29,523 nt of DNA from JAJYLM01 sp964547905 (GTDB lineage: Bacteria; JAMCPX01): contig CAZJPN010000049.1 of assembly GCA_964547905.1 (NCBI GenBank), positions 1 through 29,523 on the forward strand. The letters run 5' to 3'. Positions 8,144-16,240 of the stretch are shown here, piece by piece; the stretch's first letter is position 1, and every line of letters begins with the position of its first letter. The notes beneath the pieces are model-generated. The model did not search any database, was not told where the DNA came from, and saw nothing but the letters and a program-made list of their open reading frames with translations. The position numbers and the translations under genes were made by a program.

Positions 8144-8979
8144 TAAAACACATACTTGTTTCTATCGATGGTTCTGCAAACAGTGATACGGCTTTGACAT
8201 ACGGTATTTATCTATCGAAAAGGCTGAATACTGCTTTGCACATCCAGCACGTTATAGACGTAGTATTTCTTGAAAATCCATTTCTGCATGATCTGTCCGG
8301 AGCAATGGGATTCGAACCATTCATGGATTTCTCAGGCAAGGTAAACGATATACTACGGCAGCGGGGGAATCAGATACTCTCGGACGCAGTGGCCGTTTGC
8401 AAGAAGGCCGGTATCGAATGCAAGACATATCTTGATACAGGTATTGTAACAAAGGAAATTTGCGATCGGGAAAAACTTGTTGATCTTGTCATAATAGGAC
8501 AGAAAGGCGTCAACTCGCAATTCGACAGGAAGATTCTGGGTTCGACGACAGAAGGCCTCACAAGAAGATTGACAAAACCTCTGTTCATAAGCCCGGAACA
8601 GTTTAAGGAGCTAAGCCATATACTTCTTGCGTATGATGACAGTAATGCTGCAAAAAAGGCTATGGAGTTTGCAGTAGGATTTTGTAAAGATATGAATTTA
8701 CCTTTAAGCATTGTTAATGTAAATAAAGACGCAACCGCTTCTATGACAATACTGAACAGTGTAAAATCTTACATAGAACCTTACGTCATTGCTTTTGACA
8801 CTGCCATTAAAACCGGTAACACGGAAAAGGTTTTGAAATCCATGCTGGATGATGAAGCATACGATCTTTTGATAATGGGGGCGCATGGACACTCGAGGAT
8901 CATTGAGTTTGTATTGGGCAGTACAGCGGAATATGTAATAAGGAACACTCAAAAACCTGTAATTGTAACAAAAAGTTAA
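8140..8979 (+). CDS. Tandem universal stress protein (two UspA domains)
   Basis: 279 residues made of two UspA domains (about 1-150 and 158-279). Each carries the ATP-binding signature G-x2-G-x9-G-S/T: IGQKG...ILGSTTE in the first and MGAHG...VLGSTAE in the second, so both halves should bind nucleotide. No membrane segment or other domain is present. Such proteins are cytoplasmic and linked to energy or redox stress. The start overlaps the esterase stop by four bases, and gap follows nine bases after its stop, which ties stress response to glycolysis/gluconeogenesis in this organism. Confidence 0.9.
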   Translation: MIKHILVSIDGSANSDTALTYGIYLSKRLNTALHIQHVIDVVFLENPFLHDLSGAMGFEPFMDFSGKVNDILRQRGNQILSDAVAVCKKAGIECKTYLDTGIVTKEICDREKLVDLVIIGQKGVNSQFDRKILGSTTEGLTRRLTKPLFISPEQFKELSHILLAYDDSNAAKKAMEFAVGFCKDMNLPLSIVNVNKDATASMTILNSVKSYIEPYVIAFDTAIKTGNTEKVLKSMLDDEAYDLLIMGAHGHSRIIEFVLGSTAEYVIRNTQKPVIVTKS

Positions 8980-8988
8980 GGAGGCACT

Positions 8989-9996
8989 ATGAAAGTTGGT
9001 ATAAACGGATATGGGAGAATAGGCAGGGTTATACACAGAATATCACTTCAGAGAAAGGGAATAGAGGTTTCGGCAATAAATGATATTACGGATTCAAAGA
9101 CACTTGCACATTTATTAAAATATGATTCTGTTCATGGTGCTTTAAACGCCTCTGTTCAGGTCGAGGAGAATGCTATTGTCGTAGACGGGAAAAGGGCTGC
9201 AATTACATCCTTTAGGAATCCTGGCGACATACCGTGGAAGGACTTTGGTGTTGATGTTGTCGTAGAAAGCTCTGGATTGTTTACAGACAGAGAAAAAGCA
9301 CAGCTTCATTTTAAGGGCGGGGCAAAGAAGGTAATCATCTCGGCACCTGCAAAGGATCCAGATATAACTATTGTTTTGGGTGTTAATCATAAGGCTTATG
9401 ACCCCCAAAAACATAATATTATTTCCAATGCATCATGTACAACAAACGGGCTTGCTCCTATAGTAAAAGTAATAAACGATAACCTCGGTATTGAAAGCGC
9501 CTTTATGACAACCGTGCATTCTTACACCAACGATCAGCGGATACTCGATCTACCGCATAAAGACTTGAGAAGGGCTCGTGCCGCTGCAATATCAATGATA
9601 CCAACCACGACAGGGGCTGCAAAAGCACTCCATCTCGTCATTCCTGAAGTGAAGGGAAAACTTGACGGCATATCCATAAGGGTTCCAACCTTTGATGTTT
9701 CTATTGTAGATCTCTCCGCTATGGTTAAAAGATCAACTTCCGTGGAAGAAGTGAACGCCATATTTAAAAAGGTGTCGGATGGTGATATGAAAGGTATACT
9801 CGGGTATTCCGATCAGCCGCTCGTTTCGATTGACTACAGAGGCACACACTTTTCAACGGTATTCGATTCCCTGTTAACAAAGGTAATAAACGGAACGTTG
9901 GTCAAGGTCTTTTCATGGTATGACAATGAATGGGGATTCTCGACACGTATGGTTGATTTAATCGAATTCGTCAGCAGCGGGATACAACCATGGTAA
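8989..9996 (+). CDS. gap: Type I glyceraldehyde-3-phosphate dehydrogenase
   Basis: 335 residues, normal length. The NAD-binding GINGYGRIGR opens the protein; the active-site Cys150 is in ASCTTN and His177 in TVHSYTNDQ; the C-terminal SWYDNEWGFSTRMVDL is typical. It converts glyceraldehyde 3-phosphate to 1,3-bisphosphoglycerate with NAD(P). Ile-Asn-Asp-Ile at 30-33 has the acidic residue usual for NAD preference. AAGGAGG lies just before the ATG. The stop overlaps the pgk start by seven bases. Confidence 0.97.
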   Translation: MKVGINGYGRIGRVIHRISLQRKGIEVSAINDITDSKTLAHLLKYDSVHGALNASVQVEENAIVVDGKRAAITSFRNPGDIPWKDFGVDVVVESSGLFTDREKAQLHFKGGAKKVIISAPAKDPDITIVLGVNHKAYDPQKHNIISNASCTTNGLAPIVKVINDNLGIESAFMTTVHSYTNDQRILDLPHKDLRRARAAAISMIPTTTGAAKALHLVIPEVKGKLDGISIRVPTFDVSIVDLSAMVKRSTSVEEVNAIFKKVSDGDMKGILGYSDQPLVSIDYRGTHFSTVFDSLLTKVINGTLVKVFSWYDNEWGFSTRMVDLIEFVSSGIQPW

Positions 9997-11201
9997 ATTA
10001 CAAAGATTTAAAATATATTGATAGCGTTGATGTAAAAAATAAACGCTTATTCATACGGGTTGATTTTAACGTTCCCGTGACACAGGATGGCGCAATATCA
10101 GATGACATAAGGATAAGGAGCGTATTGCCGACTATTAACTATGCGCTTGATGAAGGTGCCTCCATCATTCTTGCATCCCACATGGGAAGACCAAAGGGGG
10201 TGAAGGACCCAAAATTTTCTCTTCAGATCGTTGCAAAAAGACTTTCGCGTCTCCTCGATAAAGAGGTTATTTTTGCCAATGAATGCAGCGGGTCGACAGT
10301 AGATGAATACAAAAAGCACCTGGGCAAGGAAGAAATCCTCCTGCTTGAAAACCTTCGTTTTAACCCCGGGGAGGAAAACAATGATGATACATTTGCAAAG
10401 CTTCTGGCACAGAATATAGATGTTTACATCAATGACGCCTTTGCGGTTGCCCATCGTAACCATGCAAGCGTGTCTGCCATAACAAAGTATGTACCGGCGT
10501 GTGCTGCCGGTTTCCTCATGAAAAAAGAACTTAATTATTTCACAAAGGCGACTGAAAATCCTTTAAGGCCGTTTCTTGCGATTATAGGCGGTGCAAAGAT
10601 TTCAAGTAAACTCGGTGCCATGTCTAACCTCCTTGATAAGGTTGATAAGCTCATCATTGGTGGTGGGATGGCTTTCACGTTTCTGAAGGCACTCGGCTAC
10701 GAGGTAGGAAAATCCATTGTAGAGAATGATATGCTCAGGACCGCACTTGATACGCTGCAGAAGGCAAGAGAAAAGGGGGTTAAAATGTATCTTCCTGTTG
10801 ACTGTGTTATTGCTGATAAATATGACCCAAAGGCGGATTCAAAGATTGTTACGATTCAAGAGATACCGCATGACTGGATGGCTATGGATATAGGTCCTGC
10901 AACAAATCTATTGTTTTCTCTTGCTATTCAAGGTGCAAAAACTATCATATGGAACGGACCTATGGGAGTATACGAAATGGCAAGTTTCTCAAAGGGTACT
11001 TTATCCATGATCTCCCATGTTGCTGATTCTTACGCCCTTACCATAGTAGGTGGAGGCGATACTGATGTAGCTATACATGAGGCCGGTGAGAGTGCAAACA
11101 TATCGTATATATCCACAGGCGGAGGTGCATTCCTTGAATTGCTCGAGGGTAAAGAGTTGCCGGCACTCAAGGCACTCGAAGACTGTTTAAGCAAGAGCTG
11201 A
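9990..11201 (+). CDS. pgk: Phosphoglycerate kinase
   Basis: 403 residues, the usual length. Family motifs are RVDFNVPVTQDG near the N-terminus, HMGRPKG, ENLRFNPGEE, GGAKISSKLG, NGPMGVYE and the ATP-site GGGDTDVAI. It transfers phosphate between 1,3-bisphosphoglycerate and ADP. The ATG overlaps the end of gap and the stop overlaps the tpiA ATG by one base (TGATG), so the three enzymes are made in a coupled way. Confidence 0.97.
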   Translation: MVNYKDLKYIDSVDVKNKRLFIRVDFNVPVTQDGAISDDIRIRSVLPTINYALDEGASIILASHMGRPKGVKDPKFSLQIVAKRLSRLLDKEVIFANECSGSTVDEYKKHLGKEEILLLENLRFNPGEENNDDTFAKLLAQNIDVYINDAFAVAHRNHASVSAITKYVPACAAGFLMKKELNYFTKATENPLRPFLAIIGGAKISSKLGAMSNLLDKVDKLIIGGGMAFTFLKALGYEVGKSIVENDMLRTALDTLQKAREKGVKMYLPVDCVIADKYDPKADSKIVTIQEIPHDWMAMDIGPATNLLFSLAIQGAKTIIWNGPMGVYEMASFSKGTLSMISHVADSYALTIVGGGDTDVAIHEAGESANISYISTGGGAFLELLEGKELPALKALEDCLSKS

Positions 11202-11968
11202 TGTCAAAGCCTAAGTATATAATTGCAGGAAACTGGAAACTGAACAAAGGTCCCGCAGAAGCAAGGGCATTTTCTGATGGCTTATCAAAGTATCTTGGCA
11301 ATGCTTCTATAAAGAATGTCGACGTTATCATTGCACCGCCGTTCGTCTCTTTGTCTGCCGTAAAAGCGGATGGGTTTTTTATAAGTGCGCAGGATGTATA
11401 CTGGGAAGATAAAGGCGCGTTTACCGGTGAAATTTCAGTACCTATGCTCAAAGAACTCGGCGTAACCTACTGCATAATCGGACATTCAGAAAGGCGGCAG
11501 TACTTCAATGAGACCGATAGAATGGTCAACCTGAAGGCATCCGCCCTTTTAAGAAACAAGATAAGACCCATACTCTGTGTCGGCGAAAGGCTTGAGGAGC
11601 GCAAGACAGGAATTATGTATAATGTTGTAAAGTTTCAGCTTTCTGCTGCACTATTCGATCTGCAGATCCGGGATTCCGATGATCTTGCCATTGCCTATGA
11701 ACCTGTATGGGCAATAGGTACGGGCAATGTTGCTACCCCGCAACAAGCAGAAGATATGCATGAAATCATACGCCAATCGCTCGAAAAACACTTCGGTATA
11801 GGTATTGGCAGCAGGATAAGGATCTTATACGGCGGCAGCGTTAATACGGATAATATAGCAGGACTTATAGAAAAGGACCAAATCGATGGAGCGCTTATAG
11901 GTGGAGTAAGCCTTGACCTTGATAAATTTTTAAGTATACTTAACTCTATATCAAAAAGGGAGAGATAG
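11201..11968 (+). CDS. tpiA: Triosephosphate isomerase
   Basis: 255 residues. Catalytic Lys13 (GNWKLNK), His95 (GHSERR) and Glu167 (AYEPVWAIGTG) are present, as are the phosphate-binding YGGSVN and ALIGGVSLD loops. It interconverts dihydroxyacetone phosphate and glyceraldehyde 3-phosphate. It is coupled to pgk by a one-base overlap and runs directly into secG with no gap between stop and start. Confidence 0.97.
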   Translation: MSKPKYIIAGNWKLNKGPAEARAFSDGLSKYLGNASIKNVDVIIAPPFVSLSAVKADGFFISAQDVYWEDKGAFTGEISVPMLKELGVTYCIIGHSERRQYFNETDRMVNLKASALLRNKIRPILCVGERLEERKTGIMYNVVKFQLSAALFDLQIRDSDDLAIAYEPVWAIGTGNVATPQQAEDMHEIIRQSLEKHFGIGIGSRIRILYGGSVNTDNIAGLIEKDQIDGALIGGVSLDLDKFLSILNSISKRER

Positions 11969-12301
11969 ATGTATACATTAATACTTCTGGTGCACATCAT
12001 GCTTGCTGTGGCAATTGTCATGGTGGTTTTATTGCAGGTTGGCAAGGGTTCAGGTATGGGAGCAGCGTTTGGGGGTTCCAGTGAGAGTTTCTTCGGTTCC
12101 TCGGGCCCGAGCAATTTTCTCGAGAAAGCTACCATAGTTGCAGGAATACTTTTCCTCATTACATCGCTCACCCTTGCATATCTCAGTGGAGAAAACGGAC
12201 AAAACAGATTGTTCAACCAGATGGTACCTTCTCAGACAGCAACAACGCCAATGCCTCCGCAAAATGCAATGCCGGTGAGTCCTTCAACACAACAGAAATA
12301 A
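11969..12301 (+). CDS. secG: Preprotein translocase subunit SecG
   Basis: 110 residues with two membrane helices (about 2-22 and 50-73). Between them is the glycine-rich cytoplasmic stretch QVGKGSGMGAAFGGSS with FFGSSGPSNFLEKAT, which is diagnostic for SecG. The C-terminal tail is rich in Gln, Pro and Thr and poorly conserved. SecG assists SecYE/SecA translocation. The order tpiA-secG-tRNA-Leu is known from many proteobacteria. Confidence 0.93.
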   Translation: MYTLILLVHIMLAVAIVMVVLLQVGKGSGMGAAFGGSSESFFGSSGPSNFLEKATIVAGILFLITSLTLAYLSGENGQNRLFNQMVPSQTATTPMPPQNAMPVSPSTQQK

Positions 12302-12307
12302 TCTCGT

Positions 12308-12389
12308 GCCGAAGTGGTGGAATTGGTAGACACACCATCTTGAGGGGGTGGCGGGTAACACCGTGCGGGTTCGAGTCCCGCCTTCGGCA
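12308..12389 (+). tRNA. tRNA-Leu (anticodon GAG)
   Basis: A class II tRNA of 82 bases. The acceptor GCCGAAG pairs with CTTCGGC, followed by discriminator A; CCA is not encoded. The anticodon stem is CCATC/GGTGG around TTGAGGG, with GAG at 12342-12344. A long variable arm (GGGTAACACC) and a T arm GCGGG-TTCGAGT-CCCGC follow. It begins six bases after the secG stop and is probably processed from the same transcript, as is leuU after secG in Escherichia coli. Confidence 0.96.
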
Positions 12390-12755
12390 TTCACAATAAG
12401 GTCTTGGTTTATAGGGTTAATTCTCTGCAAACCCTTATTACAAGCGGATTAGCGGTCTTTTATGTAGTAATACCTATTACTACCTGTTTTCACTCATTAA
12501 GCCATATTCTGATCACAAAAGCGATCACAATTAATTATGCATAATTATATCTTTTGCTTACACACAACGATCTAAGCTCCGCCATACATAAAATACCCCC
12601 AGGTAATGCTTAAACCAATTAGCCACGCCTTATCTGTTGCTACCATAGGAGATATATGCTTGAAGCAGATCGCCTTCGGAAATGACGTATATGAATTTGC
12701 TACGGCTCAGGATTCTTTCGTTGTCTTGCGAACACCCTACAGTATAATATACTTT
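12390..12755. other. Gene-free stretch downstream of tRNA-Leu, rich in small palindromes
   Basis: I see no convincing gene. It contains AGGGTT/AACCCT inside an AATAAGG/CCTTATT pair (12394-12440), the palindrome GTAGTAATA-CC-TATTACTAC (12464-12483), a direct repeat GATCACAA at 12511-12518 and 12523-12530, and a perfect 16-base palindrome TAATTATGCATAATTA (12532-12547). A tRNA 3' end followed by such sequence can be a decayed integration site, but I found no second copy of the tRNA end and no integrase. Confidence 0.5.
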
Positions 12756-12998
12756 TTATCCGTCAAAGATATTGTAGAATAATGCGATAAGCCAACCAGT
12801 AATGTAACCGTCAATAAACCCATAAATAAGCCCAAGAAGGGAGCCTGCAAATGTTATTGAGTAGCCCCAGTAAAATTGGTTGAGCTTTATCAAAGTTTGT
12901 CCACCATGATGAAGAAAAACCATATAATTTGTTAGTAGAAACAAAATCAGACCTGCTACTATGCCGCACGCAAGTCCGAACGCATTTTTCTTAAGCAT
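12756..12998 (-). CDS. Small two-helix membrane protein (family often labelled bacteriophage holin)
   Basis: 80 residues from the ATG at 12998, which follows a good AGGAGGG site; the open frame upstream to 13109 has no family-like sequence. Two hydrophobic helices (about 7-27 and 42-72) enclose a short loop; the second holds GYSITFAGSLLGLIYGFIDG, rich in glycines suited to helix packing. As I recall, similar small proteins in deltaproteobacteria are annotated as phage holin. There are no phage genes nearby, so that label says little about function. It is a single gene downstream of the CoA-transferase operon on the same strand. Confidence 0.65.
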   Translation of the reverse strand: MLKKNAFGLACGIVAGLILFLLTNYMVFLHHGGQTLIKLNQFYWGYSITFAGSLLGLIYGFIDGYITGWLIALFYNIFDG

Positions 12999-13120
12999 AT
13001 TATTTACCCTCCTTTTATTAACCAGTCTACCATTCTTTATACCCCTTTTAAAGTCAGTGTCAAACCAATGACCAGAGATATCTGTGCACCGCGTCCTGGG
13101 GGAGGGCATGGGGGAAACGA

Positions 13121-13807
13121 TTATAATGGATTTTCAGTTTTAACATGAAAAGAAGTTTTTATAGAAAACTTATCAGGAATGATGAGTGATGCCTCTGTAT
13201 TGGCTATAACGTCTTGAGCGGATACGCCGGTTGCAAGCTCTTTTAATAACAACCCCTTGTCTGTAACATCAATGACACAGAGGTCCGTTACAATCATAGA
13301 AACACACCTAAACCCTGTGGCAGGATAGGTGAGCTTCTGTACGATCTTCGATCTTCCATCCCTGGTTGTATGTGACATCATAACGATAATTTTTTTTGTA
13401 CCCACGACAATATCCATTGCACCGCCTATGCTGGGCAGCATGCCCGGAGCTGTCCAGTTGGCAAGGTCTCCTTTTCCCGATACCTGATAAGCGCCCATGA
13501 TCGCAAGGTCGATATGCCCGCCCCTCAGCATTGCAAAAGAAATGTCGCTGGGGAAAAAACTTGCCCCCTTTCTATACGTTATCGGTTGTTTCCCGGCATC
13601 GACGAGGTCGGGATGCGTCTCCCCTTTCCGGGCAAAGCTGCCCATGCCGAGCAGGCCGTTCTCCGTATGAAAAAACACCGTTTTCCCCGGCGGTATGAAA
13701 TCGAGCACCAGGGTCGGCATGCCGATGCCGAGGTTAACGTAATCACCGTCCCGGATCTCCGACGCGGCGCGCTGCGCCATTTCATTCTCATTCATACCAG
13801 CGATCAT
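13121..13807 (-). CDS. Family I CoA-transferase, subunit B
   Basis: 228 residues of the SCOT/AtoA type. The catalytic glutamate is Glu49 in FFHTENGLLGMG, which forms the glutamyl-CoA thioester; GGAMDIV and the HTTRDGRSKIV segment are also typical. With subunit A it moves CoA between acyl-CoA and a free carboxylate such as acetoacetate, a 3-oxoacid or butyrate. AAAGGAG, seven bases before the ATG at 13807, lies inside the end of subunit A, and the two genes overlap by 20 bases. It is the last gene of a five-gene operon. Confidence 0.92.
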   Translation of the reverse strand: MIAGMNENEMAQRAASEIRDGDYVNLGIGMPTLVLDFIPPGKTVFFHTENGLLGMGSFARKGETHPDLVDAGKQPITYRKGASFFPSDISFAMLRGGHIDLAIMGAYQVSGKGDLANWTAPGMLPSIGGAMDIVVGTKKIIVMMSHTTRDGRSKIVQKLTYPATGFRCVSMIVTDLCVIDVTDKGLLLKELATGVSAQDVIANTEASLIIPDKFSIKTSFHVKTENPL

Positions 13808-14477
13808 ATCTTTCTCCTTTGAGGATTCTCTTCACGAATATGCCCGGTGTATGGATTGTATTCGGATCAAGCATACCCGGTTCAACAAGCTCTTCAACCT
13901 CTGCTATGGTAACATCAGCAGCCATTGCCATAAGAGGATTAAAGTTTGCACCCGTATACCGGTAAACGAGATTGCCGTAGAGGTCGCCTTTGTACGCCTT
14001 TACAAAGGCAAAATCAGCCCCCAGGGGCTGTTCAAGTATATACTGCTCACCATTGATAATGCGACTTTCTTTATCCTTTGCATGCAAAGTCCCTGCACCC
14101 GTCTTGACATAGAACCCCCCTATACCCGAACCTCTTGCTCTGATACGTTCTGCAAGCGTGCCCTGAGGCACAAGCTCAAGCTCGACCTTCCCGGCATCGT
14201 ACAACTCTTTAAAGGATTTTGTTGCAGTAGGATATGAGCCTATGTATTTTTTTACCTTTCCAGCCTTGAAGAGGATTGAAAGTCCGTATTCGTTATCACC
14301 AAGCCTTGAACCGGGGTTGTTGCTTATAACAGTAATGTTTTTTGTACCCTTTTCATAGAGCGCCCGGATCAGGTTCTGCGGTATGCCCGCAAGACCAAAG
14401 CCTCCGAACATTATCGCAGCACCATCGTTTACGTCATGAATTGCCTCAACAGATGATTTATATGTCTTGTTGATCAT
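13788..14477 (-). CDS. Family I CoA-transferase, subunit A
   Basis: 229 residues. The CoA-binding glycine loop GGFGLAGIPQNL near 21-32 and the conserved GTLAERIRARGSGIGGFY, with TGAGTLHA after it, identify the alpha subunit of SCOT/AtoD-like transferases. It acts only with subunit B. The start overlaps the stop of the DUF35 gene by four bases (ATGA). The transferase could activate the operon's substrate at the expense of another acyl-CoA, which suits an energy-limited anaerobe. Confidence 0.92.
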   Translation of the reverse strand: MINKTYKSSVEAIHDVNDGAAIMFGGFGLAGIPQNLIRALYEKGTKNITVISNNPGSRLGDNEYGLSILFKAGKVKKYIGSYPTATKSFKELYDAGKVELELVPQGTLAERIRARGSGIGGFYVKTGAGTLHAKDKESRIINGEQYILEQPLGADFAFVKAYKGDLYGNLVYRYTGANFNPLMAMAADVTIAEVEELVEPGMLDPNTIHTPGIFVKRILKGERYDRWYE

Positions 14478-15019
14478 GATACCTCTTTAAAATAAATGTC
14501 CGTGATCCTGCCGTCCCTCTGTTTGCGGAACATCGCTTTTACTTTCATGCCAACTCTTGCTTTTTTAATGTCCTTCATCTCTACGTTGGAAAGGATTGCA
14601 GTATCAGCACCGTCAAGTTTTATGTATGCAACGATGTACGGTACCTGTTTGACAGAGGAGGATGTTGCAAAGTATACGGTTGTATAGCTCAATAGTTTCC
14701 CGGTCCCTTTCAGATCTACCCATGCTGTCTGTTCATAGCAGTCCGAGCAGTGTGAGCGCGGTGGACAAAACACCTTGCCGCACATGTTGCAGCGTGCGCC
14801 CATGATCCGTTTGTTCTCCATGATCTCCCGGAAAAACCGTGACTGTCCTCCATAAGAGTACCGCATGTTTACGCGCATGGTGTCAGGGATCTCAAGAGGC
14901 GCGTTTGGATTTAGCTGTGTGGTCATATCCTTCTCAAATGCCTGTATGACCTGCTCTTTTTTTACGCCGATTCGTTTTGCATTCCTGCCCGCCCATTTTA
15001 AAAACGTTTGTTTATCCAT
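14474..15019 (-). CDS. DUF35 zinc-ribbon/OB-fold protein, partner of the adjacent thiolase-fold protein
   Basis: 181 residues from the ATG at 15019, preceded by AAAGGA at a good distance; a GTG at 15037 is the alternative. A helical N-terminal part (about 1-60) leads to RFFREIMENKRIMGARC, then a four-Cys zinc ribbon (CNMC and CSDC) and an OB-fold (LLSYTTVYFAT...VPYIVAYIKLDG). This is the domain order of DUF35 proteins such as BbsA, the partner of thiolase BbsB in anaerobic toluene degradation, and of the archaeal thiolase/HMG-CoA synthase complex. It bridges subunits and holds the pantetheine arm rather than doing catalysis. It sits between thiolase and CoA-transferase genes with near-zero spacing. 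Confidence 0.85.
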   Translation of the reverse strand: MDKQTFLKWAGRNAKRIGVKKEQVIQAFEKDMTTQLNPNAPLEIPDTMRVNMRYSYGGQSRFFREIMENKRIMGARCNMCGKVFCPPRSHCSDCYEQTAWVDLKGTGKLLSYTTVYFATSSSVKQVPYIVAYIKLDGADTAILSNVEMKDIKKARVGMKVKAMFRKQRDGRITDIYFKEVS

Positions 15020-15040
15020 TCTAATCGATCCTTTCACTCC

Positions 15041-16240
15041 TTACATTTTATCCCTCTCCAGTACCAGGCACACTGTCCATGCAGCGCCGGGCCCTCCTAT
15101 GCTTTGCACAAGCCCGGTCCTTGCGTTCTTGATCTGGCGCCTTCCTGCCTCGTTCCTTAGGTGTAGAACGATCTCGTTTGTTTGCATGATCCCTGTTGCG
15201 CCGACTGCGTGACCGCACCCTATCAATCCGCCGCTTACGTTTACGGGCAGTCTTCCATCGTGCTCAACAATACCTTCATCGATAAGCCTGCCGCCCTCTC
15301 CTTCATTACAGAAAAAACAGTCTTCATAAGCAATAAGCTCTGTGCCGGTGAATGCATCGTGCAGCTCTGCAAGATCTATTTCTCCAAGAGGGTTTTTAAT
15401 GCCCGCCATAGTATAGGCTTTTTTTGCAGCTATTTTGCTGGATTCAAAGCTGTACAGGTCTTTCCTGTTGCCTATGACTGCCCAGTCCAGTGCAGCGCCT
15501 ATGCCCTTTATCCATACAGGAGGCTTTTTGAATGCCTTTACGACATCCTCTGACGCAAGGATGAGTACTGCAGAGCCTTCCGAATAAAGGCAGTTGTCAT
15601 AGCGCTTGAACGGATATGCGATCATGGGTGACCTCATAACGTCATCAACAGTCAGCGCAATAGGACTCTGCGCTACAGGGTTCAGCAAGGCATTATTGTG
15701 GTTCTTTACAGAAACCTTTGCCATCTGTATCTCTGTAGGGGTCCCGTATTTTTCAAGATGTGCAATGGTTGTAAGTGCAAATGAGCCTGCCGCAGTCCTG
15801 CCGGTAGGCTGTTCGTATGTCATGTCTGCGGTATAGGATATAGCTTTCAGTACCTCAGGACTTGATTTGCTTGTTTCATAATCAAAACAGTCAGCGGATT
15901 TTTCTACGCCTACCACAAGGCACACATCATAAAGCCCGGACGCAATCTGTGCAAAGCCGGTGCTTATCGCACTGCCGCCTGTTGCCCCGCCCGTAGAAAC
16001 CCTTATCGCTGGCTTTGGAGCCATACCGAGATAATCGTGAACAAACAGGTCGGGCTGGAACTGCCTTTCAAAAAAATCATTGTAGATACCGTACACAACA
16101 CAGTCTATCCTATCCTTTTCTATGCCTGCATCATCAAGAGCCATCTTTACCGCGTCAAACGCAAGCTCGAAGTAAGTCTTTTCAATCCACCGGGATCTGA
16201 ACTGCGTTGTGCCTATGCCGGCGACGCCTACCTTTCTCAT
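15041..16240 (-). CDS. Thiolase-fold protein (SCP-x type) with Gly at the nucleophile position
   Basis: 399 residues from the ATG at 16240, whose A is shared with the stop of the preceding gene; a GTG one codon earlier is possible. The overall sequence is SCP-x thiolase, including ELHDAF (conserved His), His344 in GCGHAVGATG and a C-terminal SIGGPGAAW. At the nucleophile, however, the motif reads VSTGGATGGSA, so Gly85 replaces the Cys found in VENFCASG of the other thiolase in this window. Ordinary acyl-enzyme chemistry is therefore not possible at that site; Cys342, just before the GH motif, is the only nearby alternative. It probably works as a complex with the DUF35 protein downstream. Whether it is a thiolase, a lyase-like variant or a non-catalytic subunit is open. 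Confidence 0.82.
   Translation of the reverse strand: MRKVGVAGIGTTQFRSRWIEKTYFELAFDAVKMALDDAGIEKDRIDCVVYGIYNDFFERQFQPDLFVHDYLGMAPKPAIRVSTGGATGGSAISTGFAQIASGLYDVCLVVGVEKSADCFDYETSKSSPEVLKAISYTADMTYEQPTGRTAAGSFALTTIAHLEKYGTPTEIQMAKVSVKNHNNALLNPVAQSPIALTVDDVMRSPMIAYPFKRYDNCLYSEGSAVLILASEDVVKAFKKPPVWIKGIGAALDWAVIGNRKDLYSFESSKIAAKKAYTMAGIKNPLGEIDLAELHDAFTGTELIAYEDCFFCNEGEGGRLIDEGIVEHDGRLPVNVSGGLIGCGHAVGATGIMQTNEIVLHLRNEAGRRQIKNARTGLVQSIGGPGAAWTVCLVLERDKM

Noticed and set aside
11695..12216. Minus-strand frame of 173 codons across the end of tpiA and secG
   Set aside because: It overlaps two certain genes and is poor in protein-like composition.
12394..12440. Hairpin after tRNA-Leu considered as an intrinsic terminator
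   Set aside because: No T-run follows the stem, and the loop is large.
12999..13109. Upstream extension of the small membrane protein
   Set aside because: The added residues are unlike the family, and AGGAGGG stands directly before the internal ATG at 12998.
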